A DNA stretch of 54,602 nucleotides from a bacterium (GCA_024743075.1 JANSXG010000001.1:1-54602), one strand, 5' to 3'; positions 26,128 through 35,970 are shown, counted from the stretch's first letter. Notes: generated by a model not told the origin, from the sequence alone. Made by a program: numbers and translations.

Positions 26128-28089
26128 ATGCAGAGTAAGTTCGGCCTGAAAGACTTCATCCTCTATGTGCTGGTTTTCCTGCTGACGATCACGGTCGTGT
26201 TCGCGATGCGCCAAAACGATCGCAACTTCGAGCGTCTGAGCGCCCTCGAACAGCAAAACGATAGCATGGTTCAGACCCTCAGCCAGATCCGCGACGAGTT
26301 CGCCAAGACCGGCAACGAACTCGTGGACGCGCTGAGCGAAACGCTCCGCGCCGAAGTGCAGGTCATCCAGGGCCAGATCGATCGTCTGGGCGATTCGGCC
26401 TCCGGGATCAGCGTTTCCGAAGGTCAGTCGATCGACGCCGAAGGGCGCGACATTTCTTGGGCACGCCCTGGGGTTCCCGTGGTTTTCCCGAGGCAGTACG
26501 AGTACATCAACGATCCTTTCGAAGCGCCGGACTATTCCACCGGCGGCGAGTTCATCGAGACCTTCGAGGCGCAGTTCCCAAAGATCACCCCCTACTTTTA
26601 CAGCGACGTGTATGGTCGCCGGATCGTCGATGAGTCGGTATGCGAACAACTCGGGCGCTATGACCCGCAATCGCTGGAAATGGTTGGCTTGCTCGCCGAG
26701 GCTTGGCAGATCGACCCCGACGGTGAGTGGATGCGGGCGAAGATCAATCCCCGCGCCCGTTTCTCGGACGGCGTGCCGGTTACCTCCGCGGACGTGAAAT
26801 TTACCTATGACCTCGTTTTCAACCCGCAGCACGAGACAGAACGATTCCGCTCGACGCTGAACGTCATCGAGAGCGTTGAAGCGATCAGCGAGCGGGTTGT
26901 CGAGTTCAGATTCACGACGCAGAACTTCAGCAATGTCTCGGCCGCGTTGACCATGACGATCATCCCCAAGCATTTCTACGAGCAGTTCCAACCGTCGCAG
27001 CTCAACCAGGCGACCGGACTGCTCATGGGCTCCGGCCCCTACCGCCTCGAACGGCTCGACGCGTCGAACCAATGGTCGCAGGGCAGGGATCTCGTGCTCG
27101 TCCGCAACGAGAACTACTGGGGGCGCAAGCCGCCGATCCAGCGGCTGCGGTTCAAGGTCATCCAAGACAACGTCGCCCGGCTGACCGATTTCGAGAACGG
27201 CAACTCGCACATGATGCGTGGTGTTTCCGAGCAGTACCGTTCGAAGACGAGCGATCCGAACTTCATGGCGAACAACTACGCCGAGCAGTGGATCAACATG
27301 CGATCCGGTTTCGGGTTCATCGCCTGGAACTGCGGCGAGAACAACGGTGAGCCAACCCCGTTCGCCGACGCCCGCGTCCGGCGCGCTATGACCCACCTGA
27401 TCGACCGCGAGCGCGTCCTCCGCGACTTCGCCAACGGCCTCGGTGATGTGGCGACCGGACCGTTCCCGCCCGCCGGACCAATGAACAATCCGAACATCAC
27501 TCCTCGCCCGTACGACCTCGATGCCTCCAAACGCCTGCTCGACGAGGCCGGATGGCTCGTCCGCGAAAGCGACGGCTTCCGCTACAAGGACGGCAAGCGC
27601 TTCGAGTTCGAGTACACGATCTCGACCTCGTCGACCTTCTCCGAGGACGTCGCGAATTACCTCGCCGACCAATGCAAGAAGGTCGGAATCGTCTGCACGA
27701 TCCGCAAGATCGACTGGGCGATTTTTGCCGAAACGCTCGACGCACGCAGTTTCGACGCGATCACGATGCAGTGGTCGCAGAGCTCGCCCGAGTCGGATCC
27801 GTACCAGCTCTGGCACTCGAACTCGATCGCGAACCGCGGCGACAACTTCGTGCAGTGGTCAAGCCCGCGCGCCGACGAACTCATCGAACGCGGACGACGC
27901 ACGCTGGATGACACCGAGCGGATGAAGATCTGGCACGAACTGCACGAAGTGTTTTACGAAGAGCAGCCGTACACGTTTATGCTCAACAGCCCGTGGATCC
28001 GCTTTATCTCGCGTGATGTGAGCAATGTGCACACCTATCCCATCGGGCTCGATCGCAACGAGATGTACTTCCCCGCGGACATGAACTGA
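26128..28089 (+). CDS. ABC transporter substrate-binding protein, family 5, membrane anchored
   Basis: 653 residues. The C-terminal 500 or so are a family 5 (OppA/DppA/NikA) solute-binding protein: LLAEAWQIDPDGEWMRAKI and RFSDGVPVTSADVKFTYDLV are typical, as are TGPFPPAGPM and ARVRRAMTHLIDRERVL. Instead of a lipoprotein signal, the N-terminus has one membrane helix (DFILYVLVFLLTITVVFAM, residues 9-27) followed by a coiled coil of about 65 residues (FERLSALEQQNDSMVQTLSQ...). The helix appears uncleaved, with no small-residue cleavage site. The protein would bind a peptide-like solute while held on a stalk at the inner membrane. Confidence 0.9.
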   Translation: MQSKFGLKDFILYVLVFLLTITVVFAMRQNDRNFERLSALEQQNDSMVQTLSQIRDEFAKTGNELVDALSETLRAEVQVIQGQIDRLGDSASGISVSEGQSIDAEGRDISWARPGVPVVFPRQYEYINDPFEAPDYSTGGEFIETFEAQFPKITPYFYSDVYGRRIVDESVCEQLGRYDPQSLEMVGLLAEAWQIDPDGEWMRAKINPRARFSDGVPVTSADVKFTYDLVFNPQHETERFRSTLNVIESVEAISERVVEFRFTTQNFSNVSAALTMTIIPKHFYEQFQPSQLNQATGLLMGSGPYRLERLDASNQWSQGRDLVLVRNENYWGRKPPIQRLRFKVIQDNVARLTDFENGNSHMMRGVSEQYRSKTSDPNFMANNYAEQWINMRSGFGFIAWNCGENNGEPTPFADARVRRAMTHLIDRERVLRDFANGLGDVATGPFPPAGPMNNPNITPRPYDLDASKRLLDEAGWLVRESDGFRYKDGKRFEFEYTISTSSTFSEDVANYLADQCKKVGIVCTIRKIDWAIFAETLDARSFDAITMQWSQSSPESDPYQLWHSNSIANRGDNFVQWSSPRADELIERGRRTLDDTERMKIWHELHEVFYEEQPYTFMLNSPWIRFISRDVSNVHTYPIGLDRNEMYFPADMN

Positions 28090-28155
28090 CCCGACCGGCG
28101 GCCGGGCAGGCCGAATCCGACCTCTTCTCGCGGTACCCGAGGAAGCCACGGCCGA

Positions 28156-29739
28156 ATGACGACCTACATCCTCCGACGCCTGCTGCTCATGATCCCGACG
28201 CTGCTCGGGATCACCTTCCTGCTGTTCATGCTGGTCGCGAACGCGCCCGGCGGCATCGGCGCGAGCCTCGCGCTCGGCGGGGGCGAGGGCGCTGACGCCG
28301 GCCAGAACCGCGCGATCCAGCAGGCGTACCTCGAAGAGCGCTACGGCCTCAACGATCCCACGCTCGTGCAGTACTTCCGCTGGCTCGCTCGCGTCTCACC
28401 GCTCAAGTTCGGCGAGCCGCTCCAGCGCGACGATGTCGGCGAGGTGATCGCCTCCCCCAAGCCGCTCGAAGCTCCACCGTTCTTCGGCGAGTACTACGGC
28501 GAGGGCACCCAGCTTCCAGAGCAGATCCGCCCCTCCCGGGTTTCCACCGGCCCAACTCAGATCGAAGACGAGGAGCGTCTCCAGCGCGTCGCGGCGTACC
28601 GACGGGCCCTCAACGATTACACCAACGCCCGCGGCGCATTCATCGGCGCTGTCGAACGCCTCAAGATCGCGCTCGAGAACTACGCGATCGCAGAGGAACT
28701 CGGCCGGTCCGACGAGATCATCAAGAACAACAAACTCAACATGGCCCGCTTCCGGGGCCACAACTTCAACGCCGACTCCGAGTTGGGCCGGGCCGTTGTG
28801 CAGGCGGGCGAGGCGGCGATCGTGGCGATGCGGAATGCCGTCGAATCACGCAATCGGCTCGCCGAGGCGTTCGCGGAAAGACCCTTTCCCGACTCGGTGT
28901 TCCGGGTCGGCCCCGTCCCGCTCGGGGTCCCCGGCATCGTGTATCTCGCTCCACCCGACCTCGGCAAATCATTCTCAAAGAGCCAACCGGTCAGCAGCCT
29001 GATCGCGGATGCGCTCCCGATCACCCTGCTCCTGAACTGCATCGCGTTCCCGATCATCTACATCGTCGCGGTGCCCTCGGGCCTTCTCGCCGCGACGCAT
29101 CGCGGCAGCTGGTTCGACACGCTGAGCGGTGCCCTCTACGTCGCGCTCTGGTCCATCCCGGTGGTGTGGGCAGGCGTGCTCGCGGTCGGCTATCTCGCGA
29201 ACAAGAAGTACCTCGGCGATCTGGCGTTCCCGACCGCTGGCCTGGCGAGCAGCGGCGCGGAGGACATGCTGTACCTGCCTTCGTTGGGCCCCGACGGCTT
29301 CGAACGCGGTGCGCTGCTCGACCAACTCTGGCACCTGTGCCTCCCGGTCGCCTGTCTCGTGTACACCGGCTTCGCGATCCTCTCCAAGCAGACGCGCGCC
29401 GCGATGCTCGACAACTTCAACGCCGACTATGTGCGCACCGCCAAGGCCAAGGGCGTCGCGCACAACGACATCGTGTTCCGCCACGTGTTCCGCAACTCGC
29501 TGCTCCCGCTGATCACAATGTTCGCGTCGATCTTCCCGGCGATGCTCGCCGGCTCGGTCGTGGTCGAGCGGATCTTCAGCATCCCCGGCATGGGCTCGCT
29601 GGTGCTTGAGGCGATCAACGCCCGCGACCGCGACCTCCTGCTCGCAAACGCCCTGATGGTCGGGGCGGTCAACCTGCTCGCCCTGCTGCTCGCCGACATC
29701 CTCTACGCGCTGGCCGATCCGCGCATCACCTTCGACTGA
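28156..29739 (+). CDS. ABC transporter permease, DppB/OppB type, with enlarged first loop
   Basis: 527-residue inner-membrane permease. The N-terminus YILRRLLLMIPTLLGITFLLF is characteristic of DppB, as are YGLNDPTLVQYFRWL, the EAA loop RTAKAKGVAHNDIVFRHVFRN and VVVERIFSIPGMGSLVLEAI. The normal length is about 310-340. The first periplasmic loop runs from about residue 31 to 275, some 180 residues more than usual, and its centre is helical and charged (YTNARGAFIGAVERLKIALE). It lies between the binding protein and the second OppC-type permease, with short gaps on both sides, so an operon is likely. Confidence 0.9.
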   Translation: MTTYILRRLLLMIPTLLGITFLLFMLVANAPGGIGASLALGGGEGADAGQNRAIQQAYLEERYGLNDPTLVQYFRWLARVSPLKFGEPLQRDDVGEVIASPKPLEAPPFFGEYYGEGTQLPEQIRPSRVSTGPTQIEDEERLQRVAAYRRALNDYTNARGAFIGAVERLKIALENYAIAEELGRSDEIIKNNKLNMARFRGHNFNADSELGRAVVQAGEAAIVAMRNAVESRNRLAEAFAERPFPDSVFRVGPVPLGVPGIVYLAPPDLGKSFSKSQPVSSLIADALPITLLLNCIAFPIIYIVAVPSGLLAATHRGSWFDTLSGALYVALWSIPVVWAGVLAVGYLANKKYLGDLAFPTAGLASSGAEDMLYLPSLGPDGFERGALLDQLWHLCLPVACLVYTGFAILSKQTRAAMLDNFNADYVRTAKAKGVAHNDIVFRHVFRNSLLPLITMFASIFPAMLAGSVVVERIFSIPGMGSLVLEAINARDRDLLLANALMVGAVNLLALLLADILYALADPRITFD

Positions 29740-29775
29740 TCCAACCGGGTCCAGCACACGGAGACCGTTCGCTCG

Positions 29776-31776
29776 ATGTCCAACGACGGATCATCAAAGA
29801 CACCCGAAGCCATCACCGGCATCCACGCCCTCCAGGGTCACGGTGTGAAGCAATCGCGCGGCTTCTGGGCCGAGGCGTGGAGCCAGGTGATCCGTCGCCC
29901 GAGCGCCATCATCGGTCTCGCGTGGTTGGGACTGATCACGTTCTTCGCGGTGTTCGCGCCGATTGTGGCGAACGGCCACCCCGTTCGCTTCGTCGAACGA
30001 GGCCCGGACGGTGCTCGCACCGTCACTTACCCGCTCATCGACAGTCTCACCGCCGGCGACTGGCTCCTGCTGATCGCAACCATCTTCGGCACGATCTTCG
30101 TGCTGCTGCCACTGCCTTCCCTCTCCCGCCCGAAGCGACTCGGCTGGCTCATCGCCGCCATGGTCACGGGCACAGTCACGGTGCTGCTGGTCACGCTGCT
30201 CCGCTCCGAGATAGCCGACGATTGGTTCTTCGGGTTGCCCGATCGCATCCGAGGGCTCGAACGCGACAGCGAGGGGCAACCGGTCCTTGCGTTCCGCGCC
30301 ATCGCGCTCGTCGTCTGCGCCAGTCTCGCGCTGCTCTCGACCCTCTGGATTCCGTTCGCCCGAACGGTTCTCACGCGCCTCGTGTGGCTCTCAATCGTGG
30401 TCGCGATCAGCGCCACCGTCGTCGGTCGGACCTGGGATCGTCCTCAGATGCTGTACGACTACGGCGACGAGATCCGCCAGGGCACCGCTGATGCGAACTA
30501 CACGATCATCCCTTGGTCGCCCGCCCAGCGTCCGTCGGACCGCAACTCCGCCGAGCGAGCGCCGGGGGAAACCGAAGACCAGAGTCTCTATCGCAACTTC
30601 AACAACCGCATCTCAAACTACCTCGACAGCACGCCGCGAGATCGAAACACGCATCTCGATGTCGACGGCCTGGAAGCGGTCTCCAGAGTGCTCGATCGCG
30701 TGGAATGGCCCGATGAAGCCGTCGAGGCGGCACGACGGATCGCCGAGCAGGCACGCGAGATCATCGAATCCCGGAGTCGGATCTACAGCCAAGCCGACTT
30801 CGAGGCCCAAGTCCGGCAAGCAATCGACCCCATTACCGACGACACCGACGCGCTCATGGAGCAGTTGTCCGAGGACCTGAGCACGGCGCTTCGACGCGTG
30901 AAACGCGGGCTGACCGCACCGTTCGGTCCAGAGGGCTTCCGGATCGCGCGCCAGACGCTCCAGAGTCAGCCGCTCCCGGATGAGATCCGCGACCGGATTG
31001 CGCAGTCGATCGACGAACTCGAGCTGCAAAACCCCGCCGCGACTCGGTCGGACCTCCGAGCGCAGCTGATGCCCATCCTCGGAATGTCGGGCAAGACCTT
31101 CCCCCTCGGCACCGACAACCAGGGCCAGGACATGCTCAGCCAACTGCTGCACGCGTGTCGTCTTTCGATCTCGATCGGTCTCGTATCCACCGGCATCTCG
31201 CTGCTGATCGGCATCACGGTCGGTGCGCTCATGGGCTACTTCGGCGGCTGGGTGGATCTGGTGCTCTACCGTGTGGTCGAGATTTTCATGGCGATCCCGG
31301 TGCTGTTCCTGCTGATCGTGGCAGCCGGCGTCCTCCCCAAGAACATCTACGTGATGATGATCATCATCGGCTGCTTCAGCTGGACCGGCGCCGCCCGGTT
31401 CATCCGCGCAGAGTTCCTGAAGCTCCGCAACATGGACTTCGTGCAGTCAGCCCGCGCGACCGGCCTGCCGCTTCGTTCAATCCTTTTCAAGCACATGCTC
31501 CCCAACGGCGTCACGCCGGTGCTCGTTGAGTCCTCCTTCGCGATCGCCGCGGCGATCCTCGCCGAAGCGACTCTGTCCTACCTCGGACTCGGTCCGGACA
31601 ATCAGGCCTCGTGGGGCAAACTGCTCGCTTCGGCGACCGGTGAGAGCGGTGAGTTCTTCTGGTGGCTGGCGATCTTCCCCGGCGCCGCCATCTTCCTGAC
31701 CGTCCTCAGCTACAACCTGATCGGCGAAGCCCTCCGCGACGCCATCGACCCGAAACTCAAGAAGGCACGCGTGTAA
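29776..31776 (+). CDS. ABC transporter permease, DppC/OppC type, with extra helices and insert
   Basis: 666-residue permease. The normal DppC core begins only at GTDNQGQD (from residue 445; R is replaced by Q compared with GTDxxGRD). It continues with [20 protein letters not shown], the EAA loop [21 protein letters not shown] and [19 protein letters not shown]. Ahead of it are TM1 (about 42-62), four further hydrophobic segments (about 90-215) and a soluble helical region of about 230 residues. This is the second OppC-type permease in the cluster. It ends 7 bases before the ATPase gene. Confidence 0.88.
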   Translation: MSNDGSSKTPEAITGIHALQGHGVKQSRGFWAEAWSQVIRRPSAIIGLAWLGLITFFAVFAPIVANGHPVRFVERGPDGARTVTYPLIDSLTAGDWLLLIATIFGTIFVLLPLPSLSRPKRLGWLIAAMVTGTVTVLLVTLLRSEIADDWFFGLPDRIRGLERDSEGQPVLAFRAIALVVCASLALLSTLWIPFARTVLTRLVWLSIVVAISATVVGRTWDRPQMLYDYGDEIRQGTADANYTIIPWSPAQRPSDRNSAERAPGETEDQSLYRNFNNRISNYLDSTPRDRNTHLDVDGLEAVSRVLDRVEWPDEAVEAARRIAEQAREIIESRSRIYSQADFEAQVRQAIDPITDDTDALMEQLSEDLSTALRRVKRGLTAPFGPEGFRIARQTLQSQPLPDEIRDRIAQSIDELELQNPAATRSDLRAQLMPILGMSGKTFPLGTDNQGQDMLSQLLHACRLSISIGLVSTGISLLIGITVGALMGYFGGWVDLVLYRVVEIFMAIPVLFLLIVAAGVLPKNIYVMMIIIGCFSWTGAARFIRAEFLKLRNMDFVQSARATGLPLRSILFKHMLPNGVTPVLVESSFAIAAAILAEATLSYLGLGPDNQASWGKLLASATGESGEFFWWLAIFPGAAIFLTVLSYNLIGEALRDAIDPKLKKARV

Positions 31777-31783
31777 TCGATCC

Positions 31784-32941
31784 ATGACCGCAACCACCAC
31801 ACATCCGAAGCCCGCGCCGACCCCTTCGAAGCTCGATCCGAAACGCGCGTTGATGCGCGTCGATAACCTCGCCGTCTCGTTCGATAACGGGTCCGGCCCG
31901 CGCATCCAGGCTGTCGACGGCGTGCGGATGTCGGTCTACCCCCGCCAGACTCTCGCGGTCGTCGGCGAGTCGGGCTGCGGCAAGTCGGTCACGGCGATGA
32001 GTTCGATGCAGCTCGTCCCCCGCCCCCCCGGTCGCTTCGATCGCGGACGCATCATGTGGGGTGGCCAAGGGGTGGACATCGATCTGCTCACACTCACCGA
32101 GCAGCAGATGCGACAGATCCGCGGCAACGACATCGCCATGATCTTTCAGGAGCCGATGACGTCGCTGAACCCCGTCTACACCATCGGTGACCAGATCATC
32201 GAAGCGATCCTGCTCCACCAGAACGTCAATGTCAACGAGGCCGTCGAGATCGCCGTCGAGGCGATGAACGATGTCGGGATCCCTGAGCCGCGCGAGCGCA
32301 TCAAGGCGTACCCCCACCAGTTTTCCGGTGGTATGCGTCAGCGCGTCATGATCGCCATGGCCCTCGCCTGCCAACCGAAGCTGCTCCTGGCCGACGAGCC
32401 GACCACCGCGCTCGACGTCACCATCCAGGCGCAGATCCTCGAGCTCCTGCGCGACCTCCAGACGCAGCGCGACATGGCGATGATGCTCATCACCCACGAC
32501 CTCGGGGTCGTCGCCGAGAACGCCGACGTTGTTTGCGTCATGTACGCCGGACGCGTGGTTGAATACGCCAACGTGTTCGAGCTCTTCTCGAACCCGATGC
32601 ACCCGTACACCCGCGGTCTGTTCGCATCGATCCCGAAGATGCACCAGAGACTCGACCGCCTCGTGACGATTACCGAGGTCACCGAGAACCCCAAGGAATT
32701 CGAGAAACTGCCCGGAGCCCAGGAAGGCGTGCGCCCGTGGTGGCCGTGGCACGATCCGCCGAAGGACCTCGCGCCCAGCGACGAGCCCGCCGGTGACTAC
32801 TATCTGCAGGAAGTGAAGCCGAACCACTGGGTCGGCGTCTGGAGAACCGAGGCGGTCGAGGGCCACAAGTCCAGAGCCCCCGATCTCGACTATCGGATCG
32901 TCGACGATCCAAGCCGGCAGAAGCCCCAGACCGACGCCTAA
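31784..32941 (+). CDS. ABC transporter ATPase, DppD/OppD type
   Basis: 385-residue cytoplasmic ATPase. Walker A GESGCGKS is at residues 61-68, the Q-loop is [16 protein letters not shown], the signature is [15 protein letters not shown], Walker B is [14 protein letters not shown] and the switch is [14 protein letters not shown]. The sequence [17 protein letters not shown] is the OppD/F C-terminal region. The four-cysteine iron-sulphur motif found in several DppD proteins is not present. The last 60 residues (from about [12 protein letters not shown]) are a tail I do not recognise. No second ATPase (DppF/OppF) is adjacent, so the ATPase may act as a homodimer or pair with one encoded elsewhere. 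Confidence 0.93.
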   Translation: MTATTTHPKPAPTPSKLDPKRALMRVDNLAVSFDNGSGPRIQAVDGVRMSVYPRQTLAVVGESGCGKSVTAMSSMQLVPRPPGRFDRGRIMWGGQGVDIDLLTLTEQQMRQIRGNDIAMIFQEPMTSLNPVYTIGDQIIEAILLHQNVNVNEAVEIAVEAMNDVGIPEPRERIKAYPHQFSGGMRQRVMIAMALACQPKLLLADEPTTALDVTIQAQILELLRDLQTQRDMAMMLITHDLGVVAENADVVCVMYAGRVVEYANVFELFSNPMHPYTRGLFASIPKMHQRLDRLVTITEVTENPKEFEKLPGAQEGVRPWWPWHDPPKDLAPSDEPAGDYYLQEVKPNHWVGVWRTEAVEGHKSRAPDLDYRIVDDPSRQKPQTDA

Positions 32942-32963
32942 TCCCGCTTCGAAGGGCGGATCC

Positions 32964-34097
32964 ATGCGCGCGTTGATCCTGACCGATGCCGACGTCGCCG
33001 CTCGCGAAGCGTCGATGCTCAGCCGGCTGGAAGTCGGCCTGCTCGACCAGAACATCCGTGTGCTCTACGCCGAACCTTCCGATGACCGACTGCACGTCGA
33101 TGCGGAAAGCCTGATCACCGGTCTGACATACACTTCCGGAGGATCATTCCTGACCCGGAAGGCACGCGCCCGGCGACTCGTCCGCGATATCGACGAGCAC
33201 ATCGGTTTCGATGATCCGAGTTCCTCCCGCCTTGACGTCGTCCACGCGATCGGCGAAGGGGCGTGGGCGATGGCCCTGCAAACGGCGGCGTCCGCTGGAT
33301 CGAATCTCGTCGTAGAGGTTCTGTCGCGCCACGAGTTGGAACGCGTGCGTTCGTTCGAGTCCACGGCCGGTCGCGCCCTCGGGGACGGGTCACGCTTCGC
33401 GTGGCTGGCCCCCGGCCAGGCGATGCACGATGCGCTTCGCGACCGGGCCCGAAGAGCTCCCATCCTGCTCGTGCCGTGGGGGGCACACGCCTCCAGCGGC
33501 ACAAAGCCGTCCCGTCCTCCGGAACAGCTCGCCGCCGTAGCGATCATCACCGCTGGCCGGAGCAGCAAACGGCTCGAGCACCTTCTCGATGCCCTGAAAT
33601 CCCTGTCGCCGGCCGAAGGAGCCGCACCCCCGCTGATCTTCCTGGACGAGCACGCGGTTTCGCGCACGCACACCGCGTCCCGCTACGCTCGGGAGATCGG
33701 CATCGAAGATCGCCTCTCGATTGTGCCCTCGCTGGAGCACAGCCGGTCGCTCACCGCGCGGTGCGACCTGCTCGTCCTACCCGACGGCGATGGCCAGCAC
33801 CGTTCCATCATCCTCGACGCCATGGCAGGCGGTGTGCTCGTGGCTTCCGAGTCGGACTCGCTTCTCGCCGATGTGCTGGTCGACGGAAGCACAGCCCTTC
33901 TCACGCCAGAGGCTTCCGTCGACGCATGGACCCGTGTGCTCAGCGCGGCGCTGGAACCAGGAAACGAACGCGCCAAGGCGATCCGGTCACAAGCGAGAGC
34001 GCTGATCAAAGAGGATCGCTCGGCCGCCACCCATGTCAATTCGCTCGTCGCCGCCTACGACGCGATTTGTGATGCTGAACCAATCCCCTTCTCATAA
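32964..34097 (+). CDS. GT-B-fold glycosyltransferase-like protein
   Basis: 377 residues. The N-terminus MRALILTDADVAAREASMLSR and the C-terminal half (PLIFLDEHAV, RLSIVPSLEHSRSLTARCDL, LLVLPDGDGQHRSIILDAMAGG, DVLVDGSTALLTPE) follow the pattern of family 4 glycosyltransferases. The usual E-x7-E donor motif is degenerate: the positions read QHRSIILD. It may therefore be a divergent or inactive enzyme. Donor and acceptor are unknown. It starts 23 bases after the ABC ATPase on the same strand and may be the last gene of that operon. Confidence 0.65.
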   Translation: MRALILTDADVAAREASMLSRLEVGLLDQNIRVLYAEPSDDRLHVDAESLITGLTYTSGGSFLTRKARARRLVRDIDEHIGFDDPSSSRLDVVHAIGEGAWAMALQTAASAGSNLVVEVLSRHELERVRSFESTAGRALGDGSRFAWLAPGQAMHDALRDRARRAPILLVPWGAHASSGTKPSRPPEQLAAVAIITAGRSSKRLEHLLDALKSLSPAEGAAPPLIFLDEHAVSRTHTASRYAREIGIEDRLSIVPSLEHSRSLTARCDLLVLPDGDGQHRSIILDAMAGGVLVASESDSLLADVLVDGSTALLTPEASVDAWTRVLSAALEPGNERAKAIRSQARALIKEDRSAATHVNSLVAAYDAICDAEPIPFS

Positions 34098-34178
34098 GTG
34101 GGCAAGTCGCCGAGGGTGCTCTGAAATCACCGACCGGCAAGCTTACCCATCTTCACATCGCGCGATTCATCCGTTGAC

Positions 34179-34220
34179 GCACTTGTCGCAAGTGCTTTCC
34201 GTGCAAAGATATATGTGCAC
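34179..34220. promoter_or_regulatory. Two inverted repeats upstream of a secreted protein
   Basis: GCACTTG-TCG-CAAGTGC at 34179-34195 is a perfect 7-bp dyad, and GTGCA at 34201-34205 pairs with TGCAC at 34216-34220 across 10 bases. They lie 28-69 bases ahead of the start at 34248. They could be operators or the terminator of the preceding gene (TTT follows the first dyad, a weak tract). Confidence 0.4.
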
Positions 34221-34247
34221 GGAGAACAGACTCAGATTGGAATCGCC

Positions 34248-34916
34248 ATGAAACTACAGACACTCCTCGCGTCCAGCGTGCTCGCTTGCGCTCTCGCCCC
34301 GGCCCTCGCTGGTCCGGGCCGACACGAATCTCTGCGTACGGACGTTCGCGTGCCCTACGGACCGAGTGTCATCTTTCTCCAAACCCCACGCGAAGGAGTC
34401 CTCCAGAACAATGATCCGCGTAGGGCTTCAGTGCGCAGCGTGACCGCGACGATCGGCGGTAATTTCTACGACGCTCGCTCGCCGCTTCCTTATGGTGCTC
34501 CCCTCAACGAGGCCGACGATGTCGTTCTTGTTCGTCCGCGGGAGAGAGTCCCCTATATAGCGATCAACCCGTGGGAACCGATCACTGACCGCACGATCGA
34601 CGAACTCGAGCGCAACTATCCGTGGATCCGACGGACCGAGTCCATCCGCAATGACCTCATCGTTGCCCGCAATCAGTACCTGCGCGAACGCGGTTACATC
34701 AACAGCGTCCGGGGCTTCAAGAACCAGTCCCCAGAACCCGTCGGCGTGCGTACGGATGAACAGCGTCGCGTCTACGGCCGGGTCCAGAACCGCGCTGTCC
34801 AATCCAACGCGGAACCACAACTCGTCATCGTTCCGAGCGATCCGGAGCAACGCGAACAGGTCGTCGAAGACCGTCTCAAGGAAGAGAGCGTTATCCGGCG
34901 CAGCGACTCAAACTAG
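34248..34916 (+). CDS. Secreted protein of unknown function
   Basis: 222 residues. A signal peptide MKLQTLLASSVLACALAPAL with cleavage near ALAG is visible, which fixes the ATG at 34248 as the likely start. The mature protein has no cysteine and no membrane helix. It is rich in Arg, Pro and Asn and has no repeat or motif I recognise. The C-terminal third (EQREQVVEDRLKEESVIRR) looks helical. Codon use matches the neighbours. It stands alone between the GT-like gene and queD, with which it converges, overlapping by 4 bases. Confidence 0.7.
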   Translation: MKLQTLLASSVLACALAPALAGPGRHESLRTDVRVPYGPSVIFLQTPREGVLQNNDPRRASVRSVTATIGGNFYDARSPLPYGAPLNEADDVVLVRPRERVPYIAINPWEPITDRTIDELERNYPWIRRTESIRNDLIVARNQYLRERGYINSVRGFKNQSPEPVGVRTDEQRRVYGRVQNRAVQSNAEPQLVIVPSDPEQREQVVEDRLKEESVIRRSDSN

Positions 34917-35272
34917 CCGCGATAGTGACATCGGCTCGTGCATGTCTCGTGCACGACGACCTCGGCGAGCAGGTCCAGTTCCGGCTTCAACCGGTCCCAG
35001 ATCCACTTCGCCAACACTTCGCTCGTCGGATTCTCGAGCCCCTCGATGTCGTTCAGACAGTAGTGGTCGAGCTGTTTCTCGATCGGCGCGATCAGTTTTT
35101 TGATGTCCGCGAAGTCGATGAGATACCCGCGGTCGTCGGGGATCTCGCCCCGCACCACGACGTCCACGCGGAACGAGTGCCCGTGCATCCGGCGGCACTT
35201 GTGTCCTTCCGGGAAGCACGGCAGCCAGTGCGCCGCCTCGAATCCAAAGCTCTTGACCAGATCGACCTGCAC
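34913..35272 (-). CDS. queD: 6-carboxy-5,6,7,8-tetrahydropterin synthase (QueD)
   Basis: Second step of queuosine/7-deazaguanine synthesis, making carboxy-tetrahydropterin from dihydroneopterin triphosphate. The zinc ligands are H15 (FEAAHW) and H30/H32 (MHGHSF), and the catalytic cysteine is C26 (HKCRRMHGH). LDHYCLND, PTSEVLAKWIW and VVHET are family landmarks. With the GTG start at 35272 it has 119 residues, the length of E. coli QueD; longer starts would run back into queE. It lies 5 bases after queE on the same strand. queC and queF are not in the window. Confidence 0.93.
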   Translation of the reverse strand: MQVDLVKSFGFEAAHWLPCFPEGHKCRRMHGHSFRVDVVVRGEIPDDRGYLIDFADIKKLIAPIEKQLDHYCLNDIEGLENPTSEVLAKWIWDRLKPELDLLAEVVVHETCTSRCHYRG

Positions 35273-35277
35273 GCCGT

Positions 35278-35970
35278 CTACACCCCCCGCGTCTGCGGAT
35301 CCCAGATAAACTTGTGAAGCTGCGTCTGCATGGTGACCGGCAAGCCGTCCTCGAGGATCCACTCCGCCAGGTCACGCAGTGCGAGCCCCCGCTGCCCGAG
35401 GATCTCCAGCCCAGCCGGTTGCTCGAACACTGCGCTCATCAGAACCGCCCGGGCACGCTCAACTAACGAGTGCTCCCGGATTGTCTCGCGCGCCCACTCG
35501 TAGTCCGCCCGATCGCAGATCACGAATTTCACCTCGTCGTGCGCCCTGAGGCGCTCGATGTTCGCCCAGTCGTTCCGCTCGACCTCACCCGAACCGGGCG
35601 TCTTGATATCCATGATCCGCACAACGCGCGAATCACACTTTCCGTTACCGTCGATATCGCAGGCCCCGCTGGTCTCGATTGCCACGGTCTTGCCGAGCTC
35701 GCACAGCCGGTGCATCAGATCGTGCACACGCGCCTGTAGAAGCGGTTCGCCGCCGGTGACCTCCACGAAGTCGCAAGGGTGCGAGCAGACCTCCTCAACG
35801 ATCGAGTCGATCGAGCGGGTCTCGCCCTCCTTGAAGGCGTACTCCGTGTCGCAGAAGGTGCAGCGCAGGTGGCACCCGGTGAGGCGCACGAACACGCACG
35901 GCTGGCCCGCACGGGTGCTTTCGCCCTGTATCGAGTAGAAAATCTCGTTGATCCGCAGCGTGTCCGGCAT
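35278..35970 (-). CDS. queE: 7-carboxy-7-deazaguanine synthase (QueE), radical SAM
   Basis: Third step of the pathway, using the QueD product. The substrate motif EIFYSIQGES is at residues 9-18. The radical SAM cluster is C33-x3-C37-x2-C40 (TGCHLRCTFCDTEY), and the SAM-binding TGGEPLLQ starts at 72. The length of 230 residues is within the family range. The C-terminus (VTMQTQLHKFIWDP) is the conserved QueE ending. A stretch DIDGNGKCDS in the middle is an unusual loop but does not disturb the fold motifs. It is upstream of queD in a two-gene operon. Confidence 0.95.
   Translation of the reverse strand: MPDTLRINEIFYSIQGESTRAGQPCVFVRLTGCHLRCTFCDTEYAFKEGETRSIDSIVEEVCSHPCDFVEVTGGEPLLQARVHDLMHRLCELGKTVAIETSGACDIDGNGKCDSRVVRIMDIKTPGSGEVERNDWANIERLRAHDEVKFVICDRADYEWARETIREHSLVERARAVLMSAVFEQPAGLEILGQRGLALRDLAEWILEDGLPVTMQTQLHKFIWDPQTRGV

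Noticed and set aside
25186-27816. A very long minus-strand open frame opposite the transporter genes
   Set aside because: It is the mirror of the permease and binding protein genes, which have all their family motifs on the plus strand.
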